The translations under genes and the position numbers were made by a program. 64,000 nt of DNA from Allomeiothermus silvanus DSM 9946 (GTDB lineage Bacteria > Deinococcota > Deinococci > Deinococcales > Thermaceae), in the NCBI RefSeq assembly GCF_000092125.1, contig NC_014212.1, forward strand, positions 1,136,001 through 1,200,000. Direction: 5' to 3'. The notes below the pieces were generated by a model. The model had not been told where the DNA came from, made no database searches, and saw nothing but the letters and a program-made list of their open reading frames with translations. Positions 42,625-51,651 of the stretch are shown piece after piece; the first letter of the stretch is position 1; every line of letters begins with the position of its first letter.

Positions 42625-45314
42625 CCGGAATTTTAACTCCTCCTACCACCTACGCCTTTTTCCAACACCTCAGGCTTCCGGAGGAGCGCGGGTTTTTGGA
42701 GTTTCGCGCTTTGCCTTCTAAAAAGCAGAGTTGGCAAGAGTGGCCCCCGCCCGAGAATTTTGATGGGCTTTATGAGTTTCCTCGCGAAGAGATCTACTTC
42801 GGAGTTCTCTTGCGCGATACCCGCAAGGGCAACGCCGCCCACGTACGGCGAGGCAGTGTTGCCTGGCTCGAGCTGGATTTAGCAGGGAGCCTTTACCTTC
42901 CCGATTGGGACAAGAAGAGCGTGAAACAGGCACCCCCCGAGATCCTTCGCCGGAGCGCGGAGCAGCTTTGGGCGGACCTGGAACTCGAAGCTCGAGAGCT
43001 GGGACTACCCCCGCTGGCCGCCGTGTATAGCGGGCAGGGGCTACATGTGTACTGGGGGCTGGACACTCCCCAGGAGGGGAAGTGGTTGGAGGGGCTCAAC
43101 AAAAGCTTGATCAAGCTGTTTCGCTCCTATAACCCCGAGGAGTCCGCCTTCGACCGCGCCAGAATCCTGCGGGTTCCCGGTACGTGCCACAGTAAAAACC
43201 CTCAGCGCCCACTGCCGGTCGAGCTACTGTACCTAGGCGACGAGCGCCTCCCGCGAGAACGGCTAGAGGCGATTCTGCAGGTCGAGGATCCTCCAGCACT
43301 CCCCCCGTCGCTGGAACGGGCCATGCGAGCCGGGCTCTCCCCCTGGGAGCCCTCCGAGCACGATTTACGACTACTGGTGGAGCACTGGCATGTCGGTGAG
43401 CGTAACCAAAAGGCCATGGCCTTTGGTGGATGGTGCGCCTCCCACGGGGTGCCGGAGAAGGTGGCGCTGGATTTGGTAGAGCGGATTTGCCGCGAGGCAG
43501 GGGATGAGGAGCCCGCCAACCGCCGCAGCGCGGTGGCCAACAGCTACCGCCGATATCAGCAGGGGCTGTCGATTCTGGGGTTTTCCAGTTTGCGTAAGCT
43601 GGTGCCTGGCCTGGAGGGGAAAGGCCGAGTGAGCCTGGGAATGCTTTCCGCCTCCGAAAGCGAGGCCCTGGAAGGCGCCGTCCCTGGCGAGAGCCTATCC
43701 CTCCCTCCCGAGTACCGCCTGGACGAGGCGGGGCGGCTGGTAAAGGTCGAAGTACGCAGCACCCGTTGGGGGATCGTGGAGGACATAGAGCTACTGGCCC
43801 CCCGCCCCATTGGGGTGCGCGAGGTGTACACCGACCTGGCCACCGGCGAAAAGCATTTGCGGCTGTTCTGGCCCGACCTGGATGGCACGGTGGTAGAGCG
43901 GCTGGTACCGATGGGGGAGGCCATGACCCGGCAAGGGCTGTTACGTTTGGCCGCCCAGGGGTTGCCGGTGGACGAACCCAATGCTGCCCAGCTATCGCGC
44001 TTTTTACAGATGTACCTCTCCCACAACCGCTGGGCACTACCGCACCGGCGAGTCACCTCGCACCTGGGCTGGCAGGGAAAAACGTTCATTTTACCCGGCG
44101 GCGATGTAGAGGTGCTGGAGGTAGATTCCGAGCCTTGGCGCCCAAGGGGCAATCTAGAAGGGTGGCTGGAGGGCCTGAGAGCCCTTCTAAGCTGGGGGGT
44201 GACCCCGGCCCTTATCGCAGCAGCCCTCAGTGCGACGGCGCCCCTGGTGCGAGGCGCGCGGCTGGTCAAGAACCCCATCCTGGCGCTATCCACCACCAGC
44301 CATTCGGGGAAGACCACGGCGGTGTACTTCGCACTGAGCATCTGGGGGAGCCCAGAGTACAACGAAACGCTCTACCTCGAAGACGCCACGGTGAACGGAT
44401 TGATGGGTCGAATGATGGCCCGCCAGGATCTGCCGCTAGGTTTAGACGACTTACAACGCTATGACGACCGCAAAGTAGGGGAACTGGTGCACTTGCTTTC
44501 TGGAGGCGCCGAAAAAGCCCGGCTTAAGCGCGATGGCAGCGAGCGCCCGGCCCGGCGATGGCGAGGGGTGGCCTTGCTCACTGGAGAGGTGAGCGCATTG
44601 CGGGAGACATTGGGTTCAGGGGCGGTGAACCGGATGGTGGAGCTCGATGACTACCCTCTGGGGGTGGGCAAAGGACCGGAGGGGGCCGAACGTTCCCGAA
44701 TCCTGCGCGAAGCGGCTCAGCATTGGGGGCAGGCACGCACCCCGCTGGTCGAGTTGTACGCCGACCTCAACGTGCGGGAGGTAATCGATGCCTTAGGCCG
44801 ATTGGCCTTGGAGGCCGGCGCCCCGGCAGATATGACCGACCTGTGCGGGTTGGTGGGGCTAGGGGTACAAATCCTTCAAGTACTTGGAGGGTGGGAGGGG
44901 GAGAGCCAGGATGAAGCGGCCGTGACCTACTTAGCCCGCAACCTGGTGGAGCTGCGCGAGCGGCACGGCAGCCTGGCAGGGCGGGCGATGGAGGCGCTGC
45001 GCGACTTCCTGCGCAGTTATGCCGGAGCGGGCGATCAGCCGACCGATGAGATCCGGGTACGGGAGGAGCTACAGGCGTTTTACAAGGGGGGGAGCTGGTT
45101 CATCAACCCTAACGGGCAGGAGGTGGAGCGGGTCATGCGGCGGTATGGAGGGTTGGAAGTGCATCTGCCGGAGTGGGCTCGAGCTGGGTGGATTGAGGTG
45201 GAGCAGGTAGAGGGGAAACGGCGCTATAAACCGTTGGTTCGGTACAAGGGAGAGCGATATCGTTGGGTGGCCGTTCCTTTACTTGATCACGCGGAGGATG
45301 CTGATGATTGCTAA
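42621..45314 (+). CDS. Phage primase-helicase (PrimPol-like N-terminus, DUF927-type ATPase)
   Basis: 897 residues, ATG overlapping the previous TGA by four bases. The first 230 residues resemble a RepB/PrimPol-type primase: acidic WLELDLAGS, AVYSGQGLHVYWGLD and FDRARILRVPGTCHSKN. The C-terminal half has HLGWQGKTFILPGGD and Walker A TTSHSGKTTAVYFALS, then LGLDDLQRYDDRKVGELVHLLSGG, as in DUF927 helicases. It probably starts replication at the repeat-rich region directly downstream. Confidence 0.8.
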   Translation: MTGILTPPTTYAFFQHLRLPEERGFLEFRALPSKKQSWQEWPPPENFDGLYEFPREEIYFGVLLRDTRKGNAAHVRRGSVAWLELDLAGSLYLPDWDKKSVKQAPPEILRRSAEQLWADLELEARELGLPPLAAVYSGQGLHVYWGLDTPQEGKWLEGLNKSLIKLFRSYNPEESAFDRARILRVPGTCHSKNPQRPLPVELLYLGDERLPRERLEAILQVEDPPALPPSLERAMRAGLSPWEPSEHDLRLLVEHWHVGERNQKAMAFGGWCASHGVPEKVALDLVERICREAGDEEPANRRSAVANSYRRYQQGLSILGFSSLRKLVPGLEGKGRVSLGMLSASESEALEGAVPGESLSLPPEYRLDEAGRLVKVEVRSTRWGIVEDIELLAPRPIGVREVYTDLATGEKHLRLFWPDLDGTVVERLVPMGEAMTRQGLLRLAAQGLPVDEPNAAQLSRFLQMYLSHNRWALPHRRVTSHLGWQGKTFILPGGDVEVLEVDSEPWRPRGNLEGWLEGLRALLSWGVTPALIAAALSATAPLVRGARLVKNPILALSTTSHSGKTTAVYFALSIWGSPEYNETLYLEDATVNGLMGRMMARQDLPLGLDDLQRYDDRKVGELVHLLSGGAEKARLKRDGSERPARRWRGVALLTGEVSALRETLGSGAVNRMVELDDYPLGVGKGPEGAERSRILREAAQHWGQARTPLVELYADLNVREVIDALGRLALEAGAPADMTDLCGLVGLGVQILQVLGGWEGESQDEAAVTYLARNLVELRERHGSLAGRAMEALRDFLRSYAGAGDQPTDEIRVREELQAFYKGGSWFINPNGQEVERVMRRYGGLEVHLPEWARAGWIEVEQVEGKRRYKPLVRYKGERYRWVAVPLLDHAEDADDC

Positions 45315-45640
45315 AACGTCACCACGTGGTGACGTTGTGGTGACGCTAGTGGTGACGGTTGTTTTTTTGTGTAGGACGAATAAAACACAATGTGTCACCA
45401 CCGTCACCACTCTTTATTTCATTTCTATACGCGCGCGTTTTTTTGTACCAGGGGGACCCCCCTACTTAATTAAGTACTTAAGTACCCGGTTAGTAGGGGG
45501 GGCAAAAATTTTTGCCAAATTTTCTTCTATAAACTGCTTGTTTTAGTGGTGACAGTGGTGACGTTGGGGGATTTCCCCGTACAGAACGATAAAAAAGCGT
45601 CACCACTAGCGTCACCACAGTGGCACCACCGCAGTGACGG
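45315..45640. other. Candidate phage replication origin (iterons, palindromes, AT-rich core)
   Basis: A gene-free stretch of 334 bases. The 8-mer GTGGTGAC or its complement GTCACCAC occurs ten times, in clusters at 45317-45357, 45394-45410, 45546-45563 and 45598-45618. The first pair forms a perfect 22-bp palindrome at 45315-45336. The centre is AT-rich with palindromes TACTTAATTAAGTA and GGCAAAAATTTTTGCC, and CCCCCCTACT/AGTAGGGGGG can pair across 25 bases. The position beside the primase-helicase supports an origin. Confidence 0.7.
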
Positions 45641-45648
45641 GGGGATGT

Positions 45649-46485
45649 ATGACTGAACCCACCCTCCTCCTCCGCATTGCCCGGTTCTGGGGTGTCTCCC
45701 TTGCTGACCTATGCCGCCAGTTGCAACCAGAACCGCCGTTGCGCCGGATGGTTGGAACGCTATGCCAGGACTGTTTGAACGGTTTGGAAAGCCACGGCCT
45801 CCGCCCTCCGATACATTTGCTCAAAGAACTGCGGACCAATCCCCAGAAAAAGCGCTACGCGCTCTTGCTTGGCTGGTTAGAGCAGTATCGGCGTTGGTGT
45901 GAGCTGAGTAAGACTCCCTGGACAGAACGCGGGGCCGTCCATCAAGAAAACCAGGCAGCCCGGGAAGACCTGGGCTGGCAGATTTACCTGGTGGAGTCGC
46001 TAATTCAGGAAACTCCCTACCCAAACACTGTCTCTAACTGGATAGAAACGCTCATCGGCCTAGAAAAGGAGGAACCTATGCCCATTCAAGGAAAAGTCGC
46101 AAACACCAGCTCGCGCCTGCACGACCTGGCTGAGATCGAGCAGGCCATTCACGAACTGCCCGGCCAGGTAGAACCTTGGGACGCTGACCACAAAATGCTC
46201 TACACGTTGTTGCTGGACATCCGCTGCGCCCTGCAGACCTACGGTCCCCGGCACGATCCCACCAGCCTTGAGCAAGATCCCGTCGAAGCGCTCCCTGATT
46301 ATCTGGAGATGTACCGGGAGTATTTGAGTAACTTGAAAGATTCAGACGGAGCTCGAACTGACGACGAGATGCGATATGGGGCTCGGCTGGCCTGGCGAAT
46401 CTGGCAGATGCTCGAGCGCCAAGGGGCTACCTACGAAGATTTAGCAAAGCGAGTGGCACTATTATCTGACCCTTCCGCGGCCTAG
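45649..46485 (+). CDS. Hypothetical phage protein with internal start
   Basis: 278 residues from MTEPTLLLRIARFWGVSLADL. A paired CQDC lies near residue 42. No known family is recognised. Inside the frame AAAAGGAGGAACCT precedes ATG 46078, an excellent ribosome site, so a second product of 135 residues (MPIQGKVANTSSRLHDLAEI onward) may be made. The two halves read like separate helical domains. It follows the origin and may take part in replication control. Confidence 0.6.
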   Translation: MTEPTLLLRIARFWGVSLADLCRQLQPEPPLRRMVGTLCQDCLNGLESHGLRPPIHLLKELRTNPQKKRYALLLGWLEQYRRWCELSKTPWTERGAVHQENQAAREDLGWQIYLVESLIQETPYPNTVSNWIETLIGLEKEEPMPIQGKVANTSSRLHDLAEIEQAIHELPGQVEPWDADHKMLYTLLLDIRCALQTYGPRHDPTSLEQDPVEALPDYLEMYREYLSNLKDSDGARTDDEMRYGARLAWRIWQMLERQGATYEDLAKRVALLSDPSAA

Positions 46486-46490
46486 CCGCG
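46476..46490 (+). terminator. Short GC hairpin over the stop codon
   Basis: CGCGGC and GCCGCG pair around CTA; the TAG stop of the previous gene is in this hairpin. No T-run. It may reduce read-through into the late region. Confidence 0.35.
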
Positions 46491-46584
46491 AGGTACCGCC
46501 ATGCTGAAGGTCCGACCCCTGAAAGCGACAAAGGACACGGGAGTAGCTAGCCCCTGGGGAGCGGCGGGGGCGACTATGAGGAGG

Positions 46585-46613
46585 GATTGATTGCGCTATA
46601 CTGAATCCATACA
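46585..46613 (+). promoter_or_regulatory. Phage promoter-like motif, first copy
   Basis: GATTGA, six bases, TATACT (46597-46602), five bases, CATACA, then a CCCC...GGGG hairpin. The same elements with identical spacing occur at 53190. It lies directly before the RusA-like/terminase operon. The usual -35 box is absent at 17 bases. Confidence 0.6.
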
Positions 46614-46659
46614 CCCCGCTCGAGGGGAAACGGCAGGAGGAGCTGCCATCCCCGAGGGC

Positions 46660-47058
46660 GTGTTGCTCATCCCTGGTAGACCCCAATCCAAGCTCGGCAC
46701 CCCCGAGTTCGAGCGCTGGCGTATGCACGCCAGCCGGGCTGTGCTCGACCAAATCGACAACCCGCCTCTAATCCCGTCAAGTTTTCTCGAGCTGGCCCTC
46801 GACTTCTACTACCCCTTTGAGCAGCCCAGCTACACTGCTGACGACCTGGCCGAGCACCGCATCCCCCGCATCACCGCGGCAGCTGAGCCGGTGCTGATCG
46901 CCCTGGTCGGGCTATTGTTCCAGCGTCGAGGGCAGATCAGTAGCCTGAGCGTCACGCGGATTGTGCGTCCTGCTAGCGCCCTCGAGGCGGAGTGGGGCGA
47001 GGCTTGGCGTAGGGGTGGGGTGCGGGTGCGGTATTGCGCGGAGGATGAGGGGCCGTGA
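46660..47058 (+). CDS. RusA-like protein (degenerate Holliday-junction resolvase?)
   Basis: About 132 residues from GTG 46660 (MLLIPGRPQSKLGTPEFERW). A better-spaced ribosome site GGAGGA at 46636 points to ATC 46648 as a rare start. IPGRPQSK and the VLIALVGLLFQRRGQISSLSVTR segment resemble RusA, but the aspartates of its catalytic DxDN and DD motifs are not seen, so nuclease activity is doubtful. The gene opens the late operon and overlaps terS by four bases. Confidence 0.45.
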   Translation: MLLIPGRPQSKLGTPEFERWRMHASRAVLDQIDNPPLIPSSFLELALDFYYPFEQPSYTADDLAEHRIPRITAAAEPVLIALVGLLFQRRGQISSLSVTRIVRPASALEAEWGEAWRRGGVRVRYCAEDEGP

Positions 47059-47510
47059 GCAAGGAACCGCACCGTCCGACTCTTAAAAACCCACGGAGCC
47101 GACGCGGGGTGCCTCCTAGCGAGGAACAATGGGAAGTTTTCCTGGAGGAGCTGCGCCAGCACGCCACTGTCAAACGGGCAGCCAAAGCGGCTAAGATCCA
47201 CCACTCCACGGTGTACGAACGTCTGGCTAAAGATGAGGTTTTCCGCCGTGTGGTTGAAGAGGCCCTCGAGGTCGGCGCGGTTGCGCTCGAGCAAGAGGCC
47301 ATCCGCCGCGCGGTCGAGGGAGTCAAGGAGCCCGTTTTTTATCAAGGGCAAAAGGTTGACACGGTAACCCGCTACTCCGATACTTTATTGATTTTCCTGC
47401 TCAAGGGGCTCAAACCCGAGCGTTACAAAGATCGGCACGAGCACACCGGCCCCGGTGGCGGCCCGATTCAGGTGATCAGCATCGAGGTGGTGCCCCCCGA
47501 TGACGCTTGA
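47055..47510 (+). CDS. terS: Terminase small subunit
   Basis: 151 residues, GTG start overlapping the previous TGA. An N-terminal HTH (HATVKRAAKAAKIHHSTVYERLAKD) for recognising the packaging site is followed by helices (RRVVEEALEVGAVALEQEAIRRAVEG) and the terminal segment LLIFLLKGLKPERYKDR, all typical of small terminases. It overlaps the large subunit gene by eleven bases. Confidence 0.85.
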   Translation: MSKEPHRPTLKNPRSRRGVPPSEEQWEVFLEELRQHATVKRAAKAAKIHHSTVYERLAKDEVFRRVVEEALEVGAVALEQEAIRRAVEGVKEPVFYQGQKVDTVTRYSDTLLIFLLKGLKPERYKDRHEHTGPGGGPIQVISIEVVPPDDA

Positions 47511-48804
47511 TCGCGATTTGACCACTGTGACCCCGCAGGGCAAGCTGCGCTTCAACCTGCACCGCGGCCAGTGGAAAGCTTGGCAAAGCTCAAAGCGCTT
47601 TGTGCTGGTGCTAGCGGGTACCCAAGGCGGCAAAACCAGTTTTGGCCCGCTTTGGTTGTACCGCGAGATCCAGCGCAAGGGGCCGGGGGATTATATCGTG
47701 GCGACTCCGACTTTTCCCCTACTCGAGCTAAAGCTGCTGCCGGAGTTTCGCAAGCTTTTCGAGCAGCACCTATTGCTAGGTCGCTACGTCGGATCACCCA
47801 GCAAAAAATTTGTCTTCAGCCCGGAGGGCTTCGAGCGCACGTTTGGGCGTAGGCCAGGGCCGGACGACGCGCCGGTGCAGGTGTTTTTTGGCCATGCCCA
47901 GGACCCTGACTCGCTCGAGTCTGCCACCGCCAAAGCCGCGTGGCTCGACGAGGCGGGGCAAAAAAAGTTTCGGCGCGACTCCTGGCAGGCCATTCTGCGC
48001 CGCCTTTCCATTCACCAAGGCCGGGTGCTCATCACCACCACGCCCTACTATTTGGGCTGGCTTAAGGCCGATTTACACGACCCCGCCCGGCAAGGCCACC
48101 CTGACATCGAGCTGGTCAATTTCAAATCGGTGGACAATCCCAATTTTCCTCGAGCCGAGTACGAGCGCGCTCGGGCTACCTTGCCGCGCTGGAAGTTCGA
48201 TATGTTCTATAACGGGCTCTTCACCCGGCCAGCAGGCCAGATCTATGACTGCTTCGACCCCGAGGTGCACGTTCGGCCAGCCTTCAATGTCCCCGAGGAC
48301 TGGCCGCGCTTCATAGGCCTGGACTTTGGCGGGGTTAACACCGCGGCGGTCAAGCTCGCCAAAAACCCGGCGTCCGAAGAATATTTTGTTTATGCCGAGT
48401 ACAAAGCCGGCGGGCGTACAGCCCGGGAGCACGCTGAGGTTTTGCTGAAGGGCGAGCCCCGGGCGCCCCACGCGGTGGGCGGGGCCAAGTCGGAGGGGAA
48501 CTGGAGGCTCGAGTTTGCCGCGGCGGGCCTGGGTGTGGCCGCCCCGCCGGTGGCGGATGTCGAGGTGGGTATTAACCGGGTATACGGGCTGCTCAAGAGT
48601 GGGCGGTTGTACGTCATGGATAGCTGCCCCGACCTCATCGACGAGATCATCAGCTACAGCCGGGTACTCGACGAGAACGACGAGCCTACCGAGCAAATCG
48701 AGGACAAAGAGACCTATCACCGCGCCGATGCCCTGCGCTACATCGCCACTTATCTCGCGCGCGGCATCAATGACTGGCAAGTGAAAGGAGAGCACGCCGG
48801 ATGA
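47500..48804 (+). CDS. terL: Terminase large subunit
   Basis: 434 residues. The packaging ATPase has Walker A AGTQGGKTSFGPL, Walker B AAWLDEAGQ and coupling motif TTTPYYLGW. The C-terminal RNase H-fold nuclease shows its acidic residues in IGLDFGGVNTAAV and YHRADALRYIATYL. It cuts and pumps phage DNA through the portal. The start overlaps terS and its stop overlaps the portal ATG. Confidence 0.95.
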   Translation: MTLDRDLTTVTPQGKLRFNLHRGQWKAWQSSKRFVLVLAGTQGGKTSFGPLWLYREIQRKGPGDYIVATPTFPLLELKLLPEFRKLFEQHLLLGRYVGSPSKKFVFSPEGFERTFGRRPGPDDAPVQVFFGHAQDPDSLESATAKAAWLDEAGQKKFRRDSWQAILRRLSIHQGRVLITTTPYYLGWLKADLHDPARQGHPDIELVNFKSVDNPNFPRAEYERARATLPRWKFDMFYNGLFTRPAGQIYDCFDPEVHVRPAFNVPEDWPRFIGLDFGGVNTAAVKLAKNPASEEYFVYAEYKAGGRTAREHAEVLLKGEPRAPHAVGGAKSEGNWRLEFAAAGLGVAAPPVADVEVGINRVYGLLKSGRLYVMDSCPDLIDEIISYSRVLDENDEPTEQIEDKETYHRADALRYIATYLARGINDWQVKGEHAG

Positions 48805-50228
48805 GCCAACGTTTTGACGTGACCGGTCAGAGTGTCGGGTGGGCCGAACCGCCCCCCCTCGAGCTGCGCCTATCCCCCGACGCGGCCACCAACCCCCGCA
48901 TTGAGGAGAGCTTGGCCAGCCTCACTGCTTTTGAGGCCACCCCCATCCCCTGGCCGCTGGACCCCGCTACCCTGATCGACGTTTGGTACGGGAGCCCCTG
49001 GCTGGGGGCCATCGGGCGGCTATTAGGGGACGCTCTGGCATCGGCCAATTACGACCTCGAGCCCGCCCCTCGCCGCCCCGACGGTACCCGGTTGGGCCGG
49101 GGGTCAGGGCAGACCCCCCACGATGAACGGCAGTACGACCAGGGCATGGCTTGGCTGGAGCGCGAGGACCTGGGCCAGGACGGGCTCAGTCTCTACAGCC
49201 TGCCCGAGCTAGCGCGCACCCTAGCGCTGCACCTGGACCAGACCGGCAACGCTTTCGTGGAGGTGGTGCGCGACCGGGCCGGTAGGGGCCCGATCCGGCT
49301 CGCGGTTTTGCTCCCGCAGTTCGTGAGCTACGTGATCCGCCGGGAAGACGGCATCGCTAAGCCGATGCTCTACCAGCTCGATCCCTACTGGGGCCAGCAG
49401 TGGTTCATTCCCTTTGGCACCCGCCTTCCGGGTGCGCCCGAGCGCGAGTACCTCCATCAACGCCTCCCCAACAGCGTGAGCAACGTCTACGGGCTGCCCC
49501 CCTGGATCGAGGCCCGGCAGAGCGTGGAGGTGGACAACGCCCACCGCGCCTACTTGCGGGGGTTTTTCCGCTCTCACGCGGCCCCACGCTGGCTGGTCGA
49601 AATCACCCAGGACCCAAGCTGGACCGGCCCCCAACCGGCGCAAGAGCAGGTGGACCAGGTACGGGCCCTCATCGTCAACTACCTCTCGGCCAACGCCGGG
49701 GAGATGGCCGGGCGGAACCTAGTGCTCTCCTACCCCGGGGGAATCCTGCTGCGGGCCACCCCGATGGATCAAAAGATCGATGATCCCACCTTCGGGACCA
49801 CCGCCAAAAACGCCCGCGACGAGATCATGGCGGTGCGCCACGTGAGCCTCATCAATCTGGGGCTTCCCGAGGGCGGCTACCGGGCTACCGCCGATCAGCA
49901 ATCCGACAACTTCGACCGGCAGGTACTCGAGCCCTTCGCGGCCCCCCTGCTGGCGATGTTCAACCGGGTGTTGCGCACCCCGCCGCCCTCTGGGCTGGGC
50001 ATTACCGACTACCGGCTGGTGGCCGAGTTCCGCGATGTGGACATCCTTCAGCAGCGCATCGAGGCAGTGATTAAGGCTGCAGGGCGCCCCGTGCTCAGCG
50101 GCGACGAGGCCCGTGAGCTGCTGGGCTACGAGCCGCGCGGGGACGACGAGGTGCTAGTGCCCGCCGGGCTGGTCCCGGCGGGCAGTTTGGTCCCCCCACC
50201 CGGCCCCGATGATGGCAGCCCGGAATAG
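48801..50228 (+). CDS. Portal protein
   Basis: 475 residues of the HK97/SPP1-like portal family. Early residues WYGSPWLGAIGRLLGDALASANYDLEP match the wing domain, and the stretch VSNVYGLPPWIEARQSVEVDNAHRAY precedes the stem. Further on are EIMAVRHVSLINLGLPEGGYR and the proline-rich end. It forms the dodecameric DNA channel of the head. Its end overlaps the MuF gene. Confidence 0.85.
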   Translation: MSQRFDVTGQSVGWAEPPPLELRLSPDAATNPRIEESLASLTAFEATPIPWPLDPATLIDVWYGSPWLGAIGRLLGDALASANYDLEPAPRRPDGTRLGRGSGQTPHDERQYDQGMAWLEREDLGQDGLSLYSLPELARTLALHLDQTGNAFVEVVRDRAGRGPIRLAVLLPQFVSYVIRREDGIAKPMLYQLDPYWGQQWFIPFGTRLPGAPEREYLHQRLPNSVSNVYGLPPWIEARQSVEVDNAHRAYLRGFFRSHAAPRWLVEITQDPSWTGPQPAQEQVDQVRALIVNYLSANAGEMAGRNLVLSYPGGILLRATPMDQKIDDPTFGTTAKNARDEIMAVRHVSLINLGLPEGGYRATADQQSDNFDRQVLEPFAAPLLAMFNRVLRTPPPSGLGITDYRLVAEFRDVDILQQRIEAVIKAAGRPVLSGDEARELLGYEPRGDDEVLVPAGLVPAGSLVPPPGPDDGSPE

Positions 50229-51081
50229 CCCCCGCACCAGCCGCCGCCACCTAGCTGAGGTCGAGGCGGCGGTGGCTGAGTACGCCGGGTTGCTATGGCA
50301 GCGGGCGGCTGCCTGGCGGCTACGCTGGTTGCGCTTGGTGCTGCGCCGGATTCGCCCCGCCCTGGAGCGCTTGATAATCGTGCGCACCCCGCCCGAGGCG
50401 GTGCTGCTGGAGCAGCTCATCCGGCAGGCAGCCCTCGAGTTCCCCATCCCCGACCTCAGCGACACCCTGACCGAGCTGGGGCGGAAGATCGCTCTGCAGT
50501 ATGGCTTCCTCCCCAACGACCCGCGCACGGCGACGCTCGAGCGGGAGTTCAAAGCCCTGCTTGAGTCCGACCTCTCGAGCTACTGGCGCACCCTCACTGA
50601 CCCGGCTACCCTGGCTAAACGATTGGCCGAGCTGCGCGATCAGAATAAGAGCACTGCCCAGATCATCCAGGCCGTGCAGCGGGAATACGGCGCTGAGTAT
50701 TTTTCCGCCGAGCGCCTGGTCCGAACGCTCTACAACTCGGGGGCTAACCGGGCTCAGTACGAGGCGCTGCTGGCCCAGGGCTACACCCACCTGCGCTGGC
50801 TCACCGCGCGGGACAACCGGGTGCGCGTAGCCCACGGCTCGTCGAGGTTTGACCACCGCCGCATGGACGGGGTGATCGTGCCCATTGGGGAATTTTTCAT
50901 CACCCCATCGGGCTCGAGGCTGCGCTACCCGGGTGACCGCAGCCTGGGGGCTCCGGCGGGGGAGGTGGTGAACTGCCGGTGTACGGTGGTGGGGGTGGCA
51001 CTTGGGAACGAGAATGCTCAACTATCGCGCAATGACTTGGATCTTCCCGCACCTCCCGCCCAACCCCGCCGTCAGGATTAG
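50212..51081 (+). CDS. MuF / SPP1 gp7-type head morphogenesis protein
   Basis: 289 residues. A long basic helical N-terminal part is followed by the MuF domain: RLVRTLYNSGANRAQYEALLAQ, HLRWLTARDNRVRVAHGSSRF, DHRRMDG and the closing EVVNCRCTVVGVAL. MuF proteins enter the head with the portal. After QPRRQD the frame meets a single TAG and then stays open for a zincin-like domain, suggesting an originally longer polyvalent protein. Confidence 0.85.
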   Translation: MAARNSPRTSRRHLAEVEAAVAEYAGLLWQRAAAWRLRWLRLVLRRIRPALERLIIVRTPPEAVLLEQLIRQAALEFPIPDLSDTLTELGRKIALQYGFLPNDPRTATLEREFKALLESDLSSYWRTLTDPATLAKRLAELRDQNKSTAQIIQAVQREYGAEYFSAERLVRTLYNSGANRAQYEALLAQGYTHLRWLTARDNRVRVAHGSSRFDHRRMDGVIVPIGEFFITPSGSRLRYPGDRSLGAPAGEVVNCRCTVVGVALGNENAQLSRNDLDLPAPPAQPRRQD

Positions 51082-51651
51082 GTTCCAGTAGGCTCCCCCT
51101 GGCGAAGCTTTCTGCGTCTGCCCCGCAAAAAACTCCTCGAGATCGACCAAGAGGTCTTCGAAGTAGTAGAGGAAGCCGCTGCTATCGCTTCGAAGGTTCA
51201 TGGCTTGCAGGGGCTACCTCGAGTACCGGTAGTGCAACGGTTGCTGGATCGTGATGAACTTGCCCGTTACGTCCCGGACCCGGAGACTGGAGATCCGGCA
51301 TACATCGGAGTTCAGAAGGGCAAGACCACCTTGCTGGCAGTCCTGGAAGAGTTTGGCCACATGATCGATCATCAAGCATTTTTTCGGGGCCAGTACGCCA
51401 GCCGCGCTGCGCAACAAGGCCAAGGGCCGCTGGTTAGGTGGTGGGAAATTGTCTGGGAAACTCAAGCGGTTAGAGAGTTGCGCTCGTTAAGGCGCGCGTT
51501 TTACACCTTCGACATTGAAGGGCGGAAAAAGGTAGATCGGGGGTTTGTAGCCTACTTGCTTCAGCCCGACGAAATTTTTGCCCGTAGCTATCGCCAATTC
51601 ATCGCGGTCTATTCCGGTGATCCGCGTTTGTTGAAGGCCATTGGTTCACCA

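Noticed and set aside
45301-45546. Open frame through the repeat island
   Set aside because: It is made of the repeats themselves, has poor residue composition and no ribosome site; an origin explains the region better.
45317-45618. Repeats read as a CRISPR array
   Set aside because: Units are only 8-9 bases, in both orientations, without uniform spacers; no cas genes are present.
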